This document shows, piece after piece, positions 7,580 to 16,054 of a stretch of DNA of 64,000 nucleotides. The translations under genes and the position numbers were made by a program. Under the pieces are notes generated by a model. That model was given only the letters and a program-made list of their open reading frames with translations. It searched no databases and was not told the DNA's origin. Positions within the stretch are counted from its first letter, which is position 1, and the number at the start of each line of letters is the position of its first letter. Source of the DNA: DATEUP01 sp041485285 (GTDB lineage: Archaea > Thermoplasmatota > DTKX01 > DATEUP01); contig JBGPJF010000003.1 of NCBI GenBank assembly GCA_041485285.1, forward strand, positions 35,880 through 99,879, read 5' to 3'.

Positions 7580-10375
7580 ATGCTCAAGGCGGAGCGCAGC
7601 CAGCCTCTCACGATCCAAGAGCGCATCCTCCTGCACCTTTCGGCCTTCACGCACGCGCGGGACGCGTACACGGTGCCGCGCGAGGTGACCCAGGCGGGGA
7701 TCGCGGCCGCGCTTGGCATCCGCGTCGCCCACGCCTCCCGCGAGGTGCGCAAGCTCGTGGAGTCGAAGCTCGCCGACGAGCGCGGCGCCGCCGTCCAGGG
7801 GGCGCGCCGCCACCAAAAGGCCTACTTCCTCTCGCCCCCCGGCGTGCAAGCCGCCGTCAAACTGAAGGCCGAGGTCGGGCCGCTGCCGCCGCCGCCCCCG
7901 CACGCACAGGGGGCGCCGCGAGGGCCGGTCGCCGTCGAACGGGAGCGCCCCACGCTTCGCTACTTCTTCGGTCGACAAGAGGAACTCGACGCTGCGCGCA
8001 AGATCCTCGCGACGCGCGGCGTGCTCGTCGTCGTAGGGATCGCGGGGATCGGCAAGTCGACGCTGGGCGCCAAGCTCTTCGAGGAAGCGCGCACGGAGCG
8101 CTCGTCGGTCTGGTACACGCTCCACGAGTACGACACCCCCGCCTCCGTCCTGCAACCGGTCGCCCAAGCGCTCGCCCTCCAGGGCCGCCCCAAGCTTGAG
8201 CTGCTCGTCAAACGCGAGGCGACCGCCGACCTGCCCCGCGCGCGCGAGGCGCTCCAGCGCGATGTGCAGGGGCTGTCGCTCGTCGCCTTCTACGACGACG
8301 CACAGGCCGCCACTCCCGAAGCGCTGCAGGCCTTGCGCGTTCTGCGCGAGGTCGCCTCCGCCCACCCCAACGCCTTCAAGCTGGTGCTCCTCTCGCGGAC
8401 GCGCCCGCCCATCTACGACGCGCGCGATGTGACGCTCAAGAAGACGGTGGGCGAGGTGGAACTGCGCGGCCTGCGCCGCGAAGACGCCCTCGAGCTGCTG
8501 GCCGCCACCGACAAGGCGGTCGACGCCAGCGAGGCCTTCGACGCGACGGGCGGCCACCCCCTCTTCATCGAGCTCCTGCGCGACGCGGGCGAAGTCGGCG
8601 GGGGCAAGGGCACCGTCGACCGGCGCGAGATCGACCGGTTCCTCCAGGAGCAGATCTTCGCGTCGCTTACCAAGGGCGAACGCGAGGCGCTGCGCCGCAT
8701 CGCGTTCCTTCGCCGCCCCGTCGACCCGCGCGTGCTGCTTGCGCCGCCGGCCTCGATGGAGAGCGTGCTCACGCTCGAGGCCCGCTCGCTCGTGCGCCGG
8801 GACGCCCACGGCCGCGTGCTCGCGCACGAAGCGATCCGCGACTTCGTGAAGCGGACACTCACCGAGGAAGAGGAGCGCAACCTCTCGGCGACCGCCTACC
8901 GGGCGCTGCTTGCCGAAGTCGAAGAGGCGAACCAACGCGACGACCCCGCCTACGCCATCGCGCTGCTCGAAGACGCCCTCGCCCTTGCTCCCAGCGACGA
9001 CGAGGTCGCCGGGCTCCTCGTGCGCGCAGGCGGCTTCCACCTGGCGACCGGCCAGTACAACCAAGCCGCCGCCCGCCTCGAGCAGGCCCTCGGGATCATC
9101 GACCGCTCGGCCAACCACCCGCTCCATGCGCTCGCGCACCTGCTCCTCGGCGCGGTCCACTCCGAGGCCGGCAGGCCCGAGCCCGCGCGCAAGGACCTCG
9201 ACACCGCGCGGGCGGCTTGGGAAGGCCCGCTGGGCACGGTCGAGCCCGAGCTTGCGCGCCTCTACCTCGAATACGCGAAGTGGGAGACGCGCTACGGCAC
9301 GGCGGGCGCCGCCGGCGAGTGGGTCGAGAAGGGCGTGCGCATCGGCCAAGCCTTGCACCACGACTTTGTCCTTGCCGACGCCGAGATGCTGATGTCCCAC
9401 ATGACGCCCGCCCGCGAGAGCAACAAGCACCTCGAGCGCTGCATCGAGATCGCGGGGCGGGGCGAGTTCTCGCCGATGCTCTCGCTTGCGCACACCACGC
9501 TCTCGTGGCACATGGTCGACCTATTCGGGGACACGGGCGGCGCCATCGACCATGCCGCCGAGGGGCTCAAGATCGCCGAGACGCTCGGCAACCGCGTGCT
9601 CACAGGCATGGCGCGTGCGGCGTTGGCCAAAGCAAAGTGGCGGTCGGGGGACTTGCCCGCCGCCATGGAAGAGGCCAAGCTCGGGATGGAGACGGCCGAG
9701 AAGAGCTTCACGGAGCGGATTGTCCCGATCGCGCTGCTCTCCACCCTCGAAACGGAGTCGGGCGATGCAAAGGCCGGCGAGGCCCGCGCCCGCGAGCTCC
9801 TGCAGACCGCCGAGCGCTACGGCACGCCGACGGAACTGTTGGCGGCCAAGCGGTCGCTTGCGCGCGCGCTCGATGTCCAGGGCCGCTACAGCGAGGCCGT
9901 CCCCTTGCTCGAATCGTGCCACCACGTCTACGAGCGCATGGGCCTCTCGTGCGATGCCCCCAACCACATCGCCACCTGCGACCGCTTGATCCGCATGGAG
10001 GTCGCGCGCGGCAACCGCAAGAAGGCGCGCGAGTGGTTTGAAGCAGCCAAGCGGCGCCTCCCGGAGGTCGACAGCCCGGTGGGCGCGGCCCTCGAGGCGA
10101 TGGCGTACGCGCACCTCAACCAGGCCGAAGCGCCCGCCCTTGCGGCCGCGGGGTACTGGAAGTCGGCCGAAATATGGCGCGCCCTCAAGTGGCGCCTGCT
10201 CGAGCTGAAGATGCTCGTCGACGTGGCCGCCGCCATTGACCAGACGGAGCACGGCGGGGGCAAGCCCCCCGAAGGGGTCCCCTCGCGCACTGACGTGGAG
10301 GCGCGCATCGGCGAGCTCACTGGCCAGCTCAACGTCCCCCGCCCGAGCCCGCTTCGCGAAGGCTCCGGGGCGTGA
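7580..10375 (+). CDS. STAND-like regulator: HTH, NTPase and TPR domains
   Basis: A 931-residue protein in three parts. Residues about 1-90 form a winged helix (TQAGIAAALGIRVAHASREV, then KLVESKLADE). After a Pro/Ala linker comes an NTPase: FFGRQEELDAARK (about 130-142), Walker A GIAGIGKST (about 154-162), Walker B LVAFYDD (about 235-241), and a VLLSRTRPP sensor-like strand. Residues about 430-930 are helical repeats of TPR type (AYAIALLEDALALAPSDDEV; YNQAAARLEQALGII). This architecture matches STAND signal-transduction ATPases (MalT-like logic with the DNA-binding domain at the other end). The ligand and target genes are unknown. It converges with fumarase beta. Confidence 0.8.
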   Translation: MLKAERSQPLTIQERILLHLSAFTHARDAYTVPREVTQAGIAAALGIRVAHASREVRKLVESKLADERGAAVQGARRHQKAYFLSPPGVQAAVKLKAEVGPLPPPPPHAQGAPRGPVAVERERPTLRYFFGRQEELDAARKILATRGVLVVVGIAGIGKSTLGAKLFEEARTERSSVWYTLHEYDTPASVLQPVAQALALQGRPKLELLVKREATADLPRAREALQRDVQGLSLVAFYDDAQAATPEALQALRVLREVASAHPNAFKLVLLSRTRPPIYDARDVTLKKTVGEVELRGLRREDALELLAATDKAVDASEAFDATGGHPLFIELLRDAGEVGGGKGTVDRREIDRFLQEQIFASLTKGEREALRRIAFLRRPVDPRVLLAPPASMESVLTLEARSLVRRDAHGRVLAHEAIRDFVKRTLTEEEERNLSATAYRALLAEVEEANQRDDPAYAIALLEDALALAPSDDEVAGLLVRAGGFHLATGQYNQAAARLEQALGIIDRSANHPLHALAHLLLGAVHSEAGRPEPARKDLDTARAAWEGPLGTVEPELARLYLEYAKWETRYGTAGAAGEWVEKGVRIGQALHHDFVLADAEMLMSHMTPARESNKHLERCIEIAGRGEFSPMLSLAHTTLSWHMVDLFGDTGGAIDHAAEGLKIAETLGNRVLTGMARAALAKAKWRSGDLPAAMEEAKLGMETAEKSFTERIVPIALLSTLETESGDAKAGEARARELLQTAERYGTPTELLAAKRSLARALDVQGRYSEAVPLLESCHHVYERMGLSCDAPNHIATCDRLIRMEVARGNRKKAREWFEAAKRRLPEVDSPVGAALEAMAYAHLNQAEAPALAAAGYWKSAEIWRALKWRLLELKMLVDVAAAIDQTEHGGGKPPEGVPSRTDVEARIGELTGQLNVPRPSPLREGSGA

Positions 10376-10388
10376 AACGCCCGACGCC

Positions 10389-10979
10389 CTAATCGATTCC
10401 CTCGCCGCCAACGTCGCCCTCCGAAGGCCGCTGCCACGTCGCCCACTTCTTCTTCTCTTGCCGGTAGTGGTCGTTGCCCGCGAGGTCATTGATGCAGTAC
10501 ACCGGGAAGCGGTCCACTTCGAGGCGACGGACGGCCTCCGTGCCGAGGTCGTCATAGGCGACGACCTGCGCCTTCACAATATGATGGGACAGCAGCGCAC
10601 CGGTGCCGCCAAGCGCGGCGAAGTAGACGGCGCCGTGCTTCTTCATCGACGCGAGGGCTAGGCGCGACCGGTGCCCCTTGCCGATCGTGGCCTTGAGGCC
10701 CGTGCTGGCGAGGATGGTCTCCAGGTAACTGTCCATGCGCACGGCCGTCGTGGGGCCGGCCGAGCCGATCACCTTGCCCGGCGGAGCGGGCGTCGGCCCG
10801 ACGTAATACAGGATCTGCCGCTTGAGGTCGACCGGCAGCGGCTCCCCTTTCTTGATCGCCTCGATGAAGCGCTTGTGCGCGGCGTCGCGCGCGGTAAAGA
10901 GCACGCCCGAGATTTCGCAGGCGTCGCCCGCGCGGAGCCGCTGCAGCTGGGCGTCGTCGAGGGGTGTTCGTACTTGCAC
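10389..10979 (-). CDS. fumB: Fumarase class I, beta subunit
   Basis: About 196 residues, the C-terminal half of class I fumarase as a separate subunit, as is usual in archaea. With the alpha subunit it hydrates fumarate to malate using a [4Fe-4S] cluster. Diagnostic segments are RLRAGDACEISGVLFTARDAAHKR, VIGSAGPTTAVRMD, GKGHRSRLALASMKKHGAVYF, and GTEAVRRLEVDRFPVYCIND. The open frame runs further upstream into fumA, but GTG at 10979 gives MQVRTPLDDAQLQRLRAGD, which matches the usual N-terminus of the family. It starts 9 bases after the fumA stop. Confidence 0.92.
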   Translation of the reverse strand: MQVRTPLDDAQLQRLRAGDACEISGVLFTARDAAHKRFIEAIKKGEPLPVDLKRQILYYVGPTPAPPGKVIGSAGPTTAVRMDSYLETILASTGLKATIGKGHRSRLALASMKKHGAVYFAALGGTGALLSHHIVKAQVVAYDDLGTEAVRRLEVDRFPVYCINDLAGNDHYRQEKKKWATWQRPSEGDVGGEGID

Positions 10980-10987
10980 GGGCGTCG

Positions 10988-12007
10988 TCAGAGGGTCACC
11001 TCCTGGACACGGTGCGCGTGGCATTCCAGGTTCACCGCCACCGGGAGCGCACCGATGTGGCAGGGCGCGACCTCAATGCGCACTTCCAGCGCGGTCACCA
11101 GCCCGCCGAGGCCCTGCGGGCCGGAGCCGATCGTGTTGACCTGCTTAAGCAGGTCGCTCTCCATGGACGCATAGCGGGGGTCGCTGTGGCGCTCGCCCAT
11201 CGGGCGCATGACCGCCTGCTTGGCGAGCCACCCCACCTGGTCGAACGTCCCGCCGATCCCCACACCCACGATGAGCGGCGGACAGGCGTTTGGCCCGGCT
11301 TCGTCCACGACCTTCATCACGAAGTCGGCTACGCCCTCAACCCCCGCCGCGGGCGTGAGCATCTTGAGTTGGCTCATGTTCTCCGCGCCCGTCCCCTTTT
11401 CCATGACGCGGAGCCACACGCGGTCGCCGGGCACGACGTCGTAATGCATTACGGCGGGCGTGTTCGACTTGGTGTTGACGCGCTGCAGGAGGGGGTCGCC
11501 CACGACCGACATCCGCAGGAGCCCCTGCTCGTAGCCGCGCCGGACGCCGGCGTTCACCGCTTCGTCGAGGGTGGCGCCTTCGATGCGCACGTCCGCGCCG
11601 ACCTTTGCATGCACGATCGTGACGCCTGTGTCCTGGCAGGTGGGCAGGCCCTCGCCCCTTGCAAGTTCGGCGTTCCGCAGCAGCGTGTTCAGCACGACAA
11701 TCCCGGTCTCGCTGCGCTCGGCCGACACCGCCTTGCGCATCGCGTCGAGGTAGCCTGGCGACAAGTCGACGGCGATCTTGCGGCAGAGCTCCGCCACCGC
11801 GTCGCTGATGAGCGCGGCCGGGACGACCCGCACCGTGTCCTTGGATCCCGCGGCGCGCCCGAACTTCTGCTGGCGCGCGCGCACCGTGCGCGCGCCGCGG
11901 ACCGTGCGCCGCCTCGAGCCCGACGTCCCCGATGCGCCGCGGACACGTGTCGAAACCTTCGACCCCTTGCTTGCGCGGTGGCTCGTTTTCCGGGTGCTCC
12001 GCTTCAC
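10988..12007 (-). CDS. fumA: Fumarase class I, alpha subunit
   Basis: A 339-residue catalytic subunit carrying the cluster cysteines: GLPTCQDTG (about 121-129), AGPNACPPLIVGVGIGG, and NLECHAHR near the C-terminus. The family usually begins around VVPAALISDAVAELCRKIA, here residue 61. The 60 residues before it are unusual: almost only Arg, Lys, Ser, Thr, Gly and Ala. GTG at 12007 gives this long form; GTG at 11833 would give a family-length protein. The N-terminal extension is therefore either a real basic tail or an untranslated leader. It lies 65 bases after the GlcD-like gene on the same strand. Confidence 0.92.
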   Translation of the reverse strand: MKRSTRKTSHRASKGSKVSTRVRGASGTSGSRRRTVRGARTVRARQQKFGRAAGSKDTVRVVPAALISDAVAELCRKIAVDLSPGYLDAMRKAVSAERSETGIVVLNTLLRNAELARGEGLPTCQDTGVTIVHAKVGADVRIEGATLDEAVNAGVRRGYEQGLLRMSVVGDPLLQRVNTKSNTPAVMHYDVVPGDRVWLRVMEKGTGAENMSQLKMLTPAAGVEGVADFVMKVVDEAGPNACPPLIVGVGIGGTFDQVGWLAKQAVMRPMGERHSDPRYASMESDLLKQVNTIGSGPQGLGGLVTALEVRIEVAPCHIGALPVAVNLECHAHRVQEVTL

Positions 12008-12072
12008 GGGGGGGGGGCCTCGCGCCAGTAGCGCGGGGGCGGCGGAAAAAGCCTTTCCAACACCGTAAAGCC

Positions 12073-13671
12073 TCAGCGCTCCGCCACCGCGCGCAGGTGC
12101 TTGGTCATCTGCCCGCGCTCGGGGCCGACTTTCTTGCCGGGGTTCAGGATCCCGCGGGGGTCGAAGACCCGCTTGATTGCAACCATCGCGTCATAGGTCT
12201 CCCAGAAAAACGACTCGAGGAACTCGGTGCGCAGCAAGCCGTCGCCGTGCTCGCCGGACATCGTGCCCTCCAGCCTGCGGGTCTGGTCGTAGACCTCGCG
12301 TGCCACACGCTCCATCAAGCGCCGGTCCCCTTCGTCCTTGAGGTCGAGGAAGGGGCGCACGTGCAAGTGCCCCGTGCTCGCGTGGCCGTAGGCCGCCGCC
12401 TTCAGCCCGTGGCGGTCGAAGATCGTGTACAGCCCGCGCACATGCTCGGCGAGCCGCTCGACGGGCACCGCCGTGTCCTCGACGAAGCCAACGGGCACGC
12501 GTGCGCCGGCCATCTCAGAGAGCATCGGCTCGACGCCGCGCCGGATCCGCCACAGTTCCTCCATCGTGCCGGGGTCGGTGGTCGCTTGGTCGTCGATGGC
12601 GAGCTTCCCGGGCCCCCGGAGGGCCTGCCACCCCGCGTGCATCTTGTGCTGGACCGCCTCCACGTCGTCGGCGAAGTACTCGACGAAGAGCGCCGCGGCC
12701 GTCCCCTCCTTGAAACGGGCCGCCTGCTCGGGCGCCTTGCCCTTCAGGGCTTCCACCACCCGCTCGTCGATCATCTCGATGGCGGACGGGTTCGTCCTTA
12801 GCGCCACCACAACGCCTCGCGCGGCGTCTTCGAGGCCCTTGAAGTAGAACACCACGAGCCCCCTCGCGCGCGGGTTGTCGACCGTGCGCAGGGTCGCGCG
12901 TAGCACGATGGCGAGCGTCCCCTCCGAGCCGCAGAGGAGCTTCCCGAGGTCGAACACGCCGCCTTCAAGGGCCTTGTCCAACCGGTACCCCGAACTCGAC
13001 TTTTCGAGGCGGGGCCAGTTCTTCGCCATCTTCGCGCCGAAGCGTTCGATGATCGCGGGCACCTCGCGGTAGACCTGGGCTTCCAGCGTTTCCCCGCGGC
13101 ACCTGGACTTGTGCTCCTTGGAGCCAACGCTCACCGGGGAGGTGGTCACGACCTCCCCGTTCGACAGCAGGAGGCGCAGCGCGAGGACGTTGTCGACCAC
13201 CGCGCCCCACATGAGGTGGTGGACACCGCTTGCGTTGTTCGCGACCATCCCGCCCACCTGGCACGAATCTCGCGATGAGGGGTCGGGCCCGAACCTTTGC
13301 CCAAACGGGGAAAGCGCGGCATTCAGCGAATCGAGCACCACCCCGGGCTCGGCCGTAACGCGGTGAGCGGGGGCGTCGATGTCCAGCACCTTGCTAAACT
13401 GCAAGGAGATGTCAAGGACGATCCCTCCACCGACGGCCTGCCCGGCAAGCGAGGTGCCCCCGGCCCTCGGCGTGACGGCGACCCCGTGGGCCGAAGCGAA
13501 GCGCAGCACGGCGGCGATGTCCGCCTCGCCCTTCGCGTGGACGACCGCCTCGGGCACGATCCAGTAAATGGATTCGTCGGCCGCGTACTGGCGGCGGTGG
13601 TCGAGGTCCACGCGCAGTTCGCCCTTGAGGGCGCGGCGCAGCTCCTCCCAGTCCGGGCCCGTTCCCGCCAT
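12073..13671 (-). CDS. FAD-linked oxidase, GlcD / D-lactate dehydrogenase family
   Basis: A 532-residue flavoprotein of the vanillyl-alcohol-oxidase fold that oxidises a 2-hydroxy acid such as glycolate or D-lactate. The FAD-binding part has VTPRAGGTSLAGQAVGGGIV (about 65-85) and GPDPSSRDSCQVGGMVANNASG. The C-terminal cap has YGHASTGHLHVRPF, GEHGDGLLR and FDPRGILNPGKK, all hallmarks of this family. The Fe-S GlpC-like domain fused to many D-lactate dehydrogenases is absent, so electrons must pass to another partner. It is upstream of fumarase on the same strand and may share a transcript with it. Substrate is not determined. Confidence 0.9.
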   Translation of the reverse strand: MAGTGPDWEELRRALKGELRVDLDHRRQYAADESIYWIVPEAVVHAKGEADIAAVLRFASAHGVAVTPRAGGTSLAGQAVGGGIVLDISLQFSKVLDIDAPAHRVTAEPGVVLDSLNAALSPFGQRFGPDPSSRDSCQVGGMVANNASGVHHLMWGAVVDNVLALRLLLSNGEVVTTSPVSVGSKEHKSRCRGETLEAQVYREVPAIIERFGAKMAKNWPRLEKSSSGYRLDKALEGGVFDLGKLLCGSEGTLAIVLRATLRTVDNPRARGLVVFYFKGLEDAARGVVVALRTNPSAIEMIDERVVEALKGKAPEQAARFKEGTAAALFVEYFADDVEAVQHKMHAGWQALRGPGKLAIDDQATTDPGTMEELWRIRRGVEPMLSEMAGARVPVGFVEDTAVPVERLAEHVRGLYTIFDRHGLKAAAYGHASTGHLHVRPFLDLKDEGDRRLMERVAREVYDQTRRLEGTMSGEHGDGLLRTEFLESFFWETYDAMVAIKRVFDPRGILNPGKKVGPERGQMTKHLRAVAER

Positions 13672-13740
13672 GGGTGTGCAGGAAGGCGGCCAAGGTAGAA
13701 GGCCCTGGCCACGCGCGCCCCCCTAGCGCCTCGCAAGCCC

Positions 13741-13746
13741 TATATG
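13741..13746 (+). promoter_or_regulatory. TATA-like promoter
   Basis: TATATG lies about 47 bases before the GTG at 13790 and serves the membrane protein gene, perhaps also the HTH gene after it. Confidence 0.45.
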
Positions 13747-13789
13747 CACCACCTCAATCCCCCGTCCGGCCCGCGAGCGTCGGGCCGGG

Positions 13790-14452
13790 GTGGGGACGCG
13801 ACTGGCGGTCAAGGGAGAGGGGAAGCTTTCGGCCCGCATCCCCGCGGCCCTTGGAGCGACCCTTGCAGGCGCCCTCATTGTGGCATTCCTGCCCTCCCTG
13901 CTCGTTTCCCAAGCGGGCTTCAGGTTCCTCGACGCGACGATCCTCTCGATCGTGCTGTCGCTCGTCTTGCTCGTGCAATTTCCCTTTTCCCTCGCGCTGC
14001 GCGGGCAACGGGCCGCGCTCCTCGAATTCCTCGCGCGCTGCGGCCCCGAAACGGAGATCCTCTCCTCGAAGGCCTTCTGCCTCGACGCGTACGACATCGA
14101 GGTCAAGACGGTCGCAAATGACGCCGAGCACCGCTTCCGCTACGGGTTCGCGCCGCTCGGCCTGCGCGGCCCTCCGTACGTATACATGATATGGCCGACC
14201 ACGAGGAAGGGCATCTCGTTCCAGAACCAGGTGCGCTTCAACAACTTCTCGAAGAAATTCAACACGATGGAATTCTCGTACCTGCGCAACTGGGCCGTGC
14301 GGCTCTATGCCTACCCGACCAAAGGCGACGTCTGGTGGTTTGACCTCTACCTGTTCCGCGGCGCGAAGGCCACGGCCGAGCACCTTTGGGAGTGCTACCA
14401 GATCGCGCTCGAAACGAAAGACAAACTGACGCGCCCCAACCCGGCGTTTTAG
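13790..14452 (+). CDS. Membrane protein of unknown function
   Basis: A 220-residue protein with two adjacent transmembrane helices (about 18-40, LGATLAGALIVAFLPSLLV; about 47-68, ATILSIVLSLVLLVQFPF). A soluble aromatic-rich domain follows (YGFAPLGLRGPPYVYMIWP; VRLYAYPTKGDVWWFDLYLF). No family is recognised. It starts at GTG 13790 within the reach of the TATATG box and ends 13 bases before the next gene, so it probably shares an operon with the HTH regulator. Confidence 0.65.
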   Translation: MGTRLAVKGEGKLSARIPAALGATLAGALIVAFLPSLLVSQAGFRFLDATILSIVLSLVLLVQFPFSLALRGQRAALLEFLARCGPETEILSSKAFCLDAYDIEVKTVANDAEHRFRYGFAPLGLRGPPYVYMIWPTTRKGISFQNQVRFNNFSKKFNTMEFSYLRNWAVRLYAYPTKGDVWWFDLYLFRGAKATAEHLWECYQIALETKDKLTRPNPAF

Positions 14453-14465
14453 GGCCGCGCGCAGC

Positions 14466-15335
14466 GTGCGGGCGCATGTTCAAGTGCGCGCCGGCGCAAT
14501 GGGCGCCGTGCGAATCCTCCGCGACCTGGCGCACTCGAGCCGTGTGCTGATCCTGTTGGAGCTGCGGCACAGGCCGGCGACCACGCTAAAGCCGATTGCC
14601 GAAGCCCTGTCGCTCACCCAGCAGGCGGTCTCGGGGTATGTCGGCCAACTCGAGGACGAGGGCCTGGTGGGCCGCTCCGGCGGGGTCCTCCACCTCACGG
14701 CCAAGGGCGAGGCGCTCCTCCAGGCGGAGGTCGACGCGCTCAAGGCCTTCGTCGACCGGCAAGCGCGCGAGCTCGTGAAGTTGGAGACCTGCGTCGCCAT
14801 CGCGTCTTCGCCTGTCGAGAAGGGCGCGAAGGTGTACCTCCACATGGTGCGCGGGCGCCTCACCGCGGCGCTCGACCGCAGGTCGCCGTCGTGGGGGGTG
14901 GCGCTTGCAGGCGCCGCGAAGGGCCGCGAGGTGTTGGTGGGCGACCTGCACGGGATCGTCGAGATCGAGCGGGCCTCCCTCACCCTGATCGAGGTGCCCT
15001 CGCCCCTCGAGGGCGGGTCGAAGGCGATCGACCCGTCGTGGCTGGACAAGGTGGCGCGTGACGACGACCACGGCGTGCTCGCGGCCCTCGACGAGGCCGG
15101 AGAGGGCGCGCTCTCGAGCAGCCGCCGCGCATGGCACTTCGAGTTTGCCCCCGCCGAAAGTGCGGCGGCCGCCGTGGCCCGCGGCGCCCACCCGACGTTC
15201 CTCGGCGGCCCCGAGACCGTGGCGCTTTTGGTTGCGGCGCTCGAAGCCTCGAAGGCCGAGGGGCGCCTGCCCGGGTTTTCCTATACCGTGGTGAAGGCGC
15301 CGAGGCGAAAGGGCGCGAGCGGCAAGCGCCGCTAA
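14466..15335 (+). CDS. Archaeal winged-helix transcriptional regulator
   Basis: A 289-residue protein with an N-terminal MarR/ArsR-type winged helix (about 15-75): LRHRPATTLKPIAEALSLTQ, QQAVSGYVGQLEDEGLV, then a wing ending in HLTAKGEALL. The long C-terminal domain (about 90-280) contains GREVLVGDLHGIVEIERASL and AHPTFLGGPETVALLVAALE, resembling the DUF7839-like effector domains of archaeal regulators that sense an unknown ligand. GTG 14466 is the earliest reasonable start; ATG 14499 is an equally good alternative that keeps the whole HTH. Confidence 0.7.
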   Translation: MRAHVQVRAGAMGAVRILRDLAHSSRVLILLELRHRPATTLKPIAEALSLTQQAVSGYVGQLEDEGLVGRSGGVLHLTAKGEALLQAEVDALKAFVDRQARELVKLETCVAIASSPVEKGAKVYLHMVRGRLTAALDRRSPSWGVALAGAAKGREVLVGDLHGIVEIERASLTLIEVPSPLEGGSKAIDPSWLDKVARDDDHGVLAALDEAGEGALSSSRRAWHFEFAPAESAAAAVARGAHPTFLGGPETVALLVAALEASKAEGRLPGFSYTVVKAPRRKGASGKRR

Positions 15336-15943
15336 TCCGCTGGCGGCGCCCACGGGCACGCGACTTCCCGCACCTCGGCGGTGCCCGCGCGCCGGTCGCG
15401 GAAGGTGTACTTGAGGCGCCTCTTTGCGACCCCGAACTCGTAGATTTCCTGGGTAAGCTCGACATCGCTCCGTAGGTACGCCTTCACGCGCTCCTTTTCG
15501 CCGCGCCGCCACAGCGTCGGCACCATCTTCGGGTCGTCCGTTTTCCCCTTGCCCAGATTCTGTTTGGCAAGGTCGTCAAGCCCCACCCGGACCCCCGTCG
15601 CCTGGTGGAGGAGCTTGAGGGTGTCGACGGTCTTGGGGGCCAGCCGACCGACGCGTTCCTCCGACGCGTAACGCGTGAGCACCGGGTAGTCGAAGGCGAA
15701 CAGGTTGTGGCCGACGATGCGGTCGGCGGCCAGGAGCGTGCCGATCAGCAGCCCCGCGTCCTCCTCTTCGAAGAACTCGACCTTCCCGCCGATCCCCACG
15801 CCGGCAACCGCGATCCCGAGCTTCGCGCACAGCCGCCGCTGGTTCGCGTCGCGCTCGGACCAGGACATCGTATTCCACATCGGCTCCACGTCCTCGAAGA
15901 GGTTGCGCGTCTCGACGTCGAAGAAGGCGGTCGAAGTCTCCAC
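15332..15943 (-). CDS. DEDDy-type 3'-5' exonuclease (RNase H fold)
   Basis: A 203-residue nuclease of the DnaQ-like superfamily. Exo I is FFDVETRNLF (D9, E11), Exo II is VGHNLFAFDYPVLTRY, and Exo III is YLRSDVELTQEIYEF, with the Y-x3-D spacing of the DEDDy branch. These four acidic residues bind two metal ions and would remove nucleotides from 3' ends. The LGKGKTDDPKMVPTLWRRGE segment between Exo II and III is typical of predicted stand-alone RNase H-like exonucleases. It is convergent with the HTH regulator (4-base overlap of 3' ends). The DNA or RNA preference cannot be told. Confidence 0.8.
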   Translation of the reverse strand: METSTAFFDVETRNLFEDVEPMWNTMSWSERDANQRRLCAKLGIAVAGVGIGGKVEFFEEEDAGLLIGTLLAADRIVGHNLFAFDYPVLTRYASEERVGRLAPKTVDTLKLLHQATGVRVGLDDLAKQNLGKGKTDDPKMVPTLWRRGEKERVKAYLRSDVELTQEIYEFGVAKRRLKYTFRDRRAGTAEVREVACPWAPPAD

Positions 15944-16015
15944 GCCCCGGCATCGGCCGTCCGGCTATCACCGTTTTGGCCCTTGGGAGCCGCGGCCGGT
16001 CGGCCTTTCCAAACC

Positions 16016-16027
16016 TAATCCATATAC
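16016..16027 (+). promoter_or_regulatory. TATA-like promoter for the ABC-2 operon
   Basis: TAATCCATATAC is centred about 32 bases before the ATG at 16055. Confidence 0.5.
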
Positions 16028-16054
16028 GCGGGTCAGGCGCTCCTCGCCCGTCTT

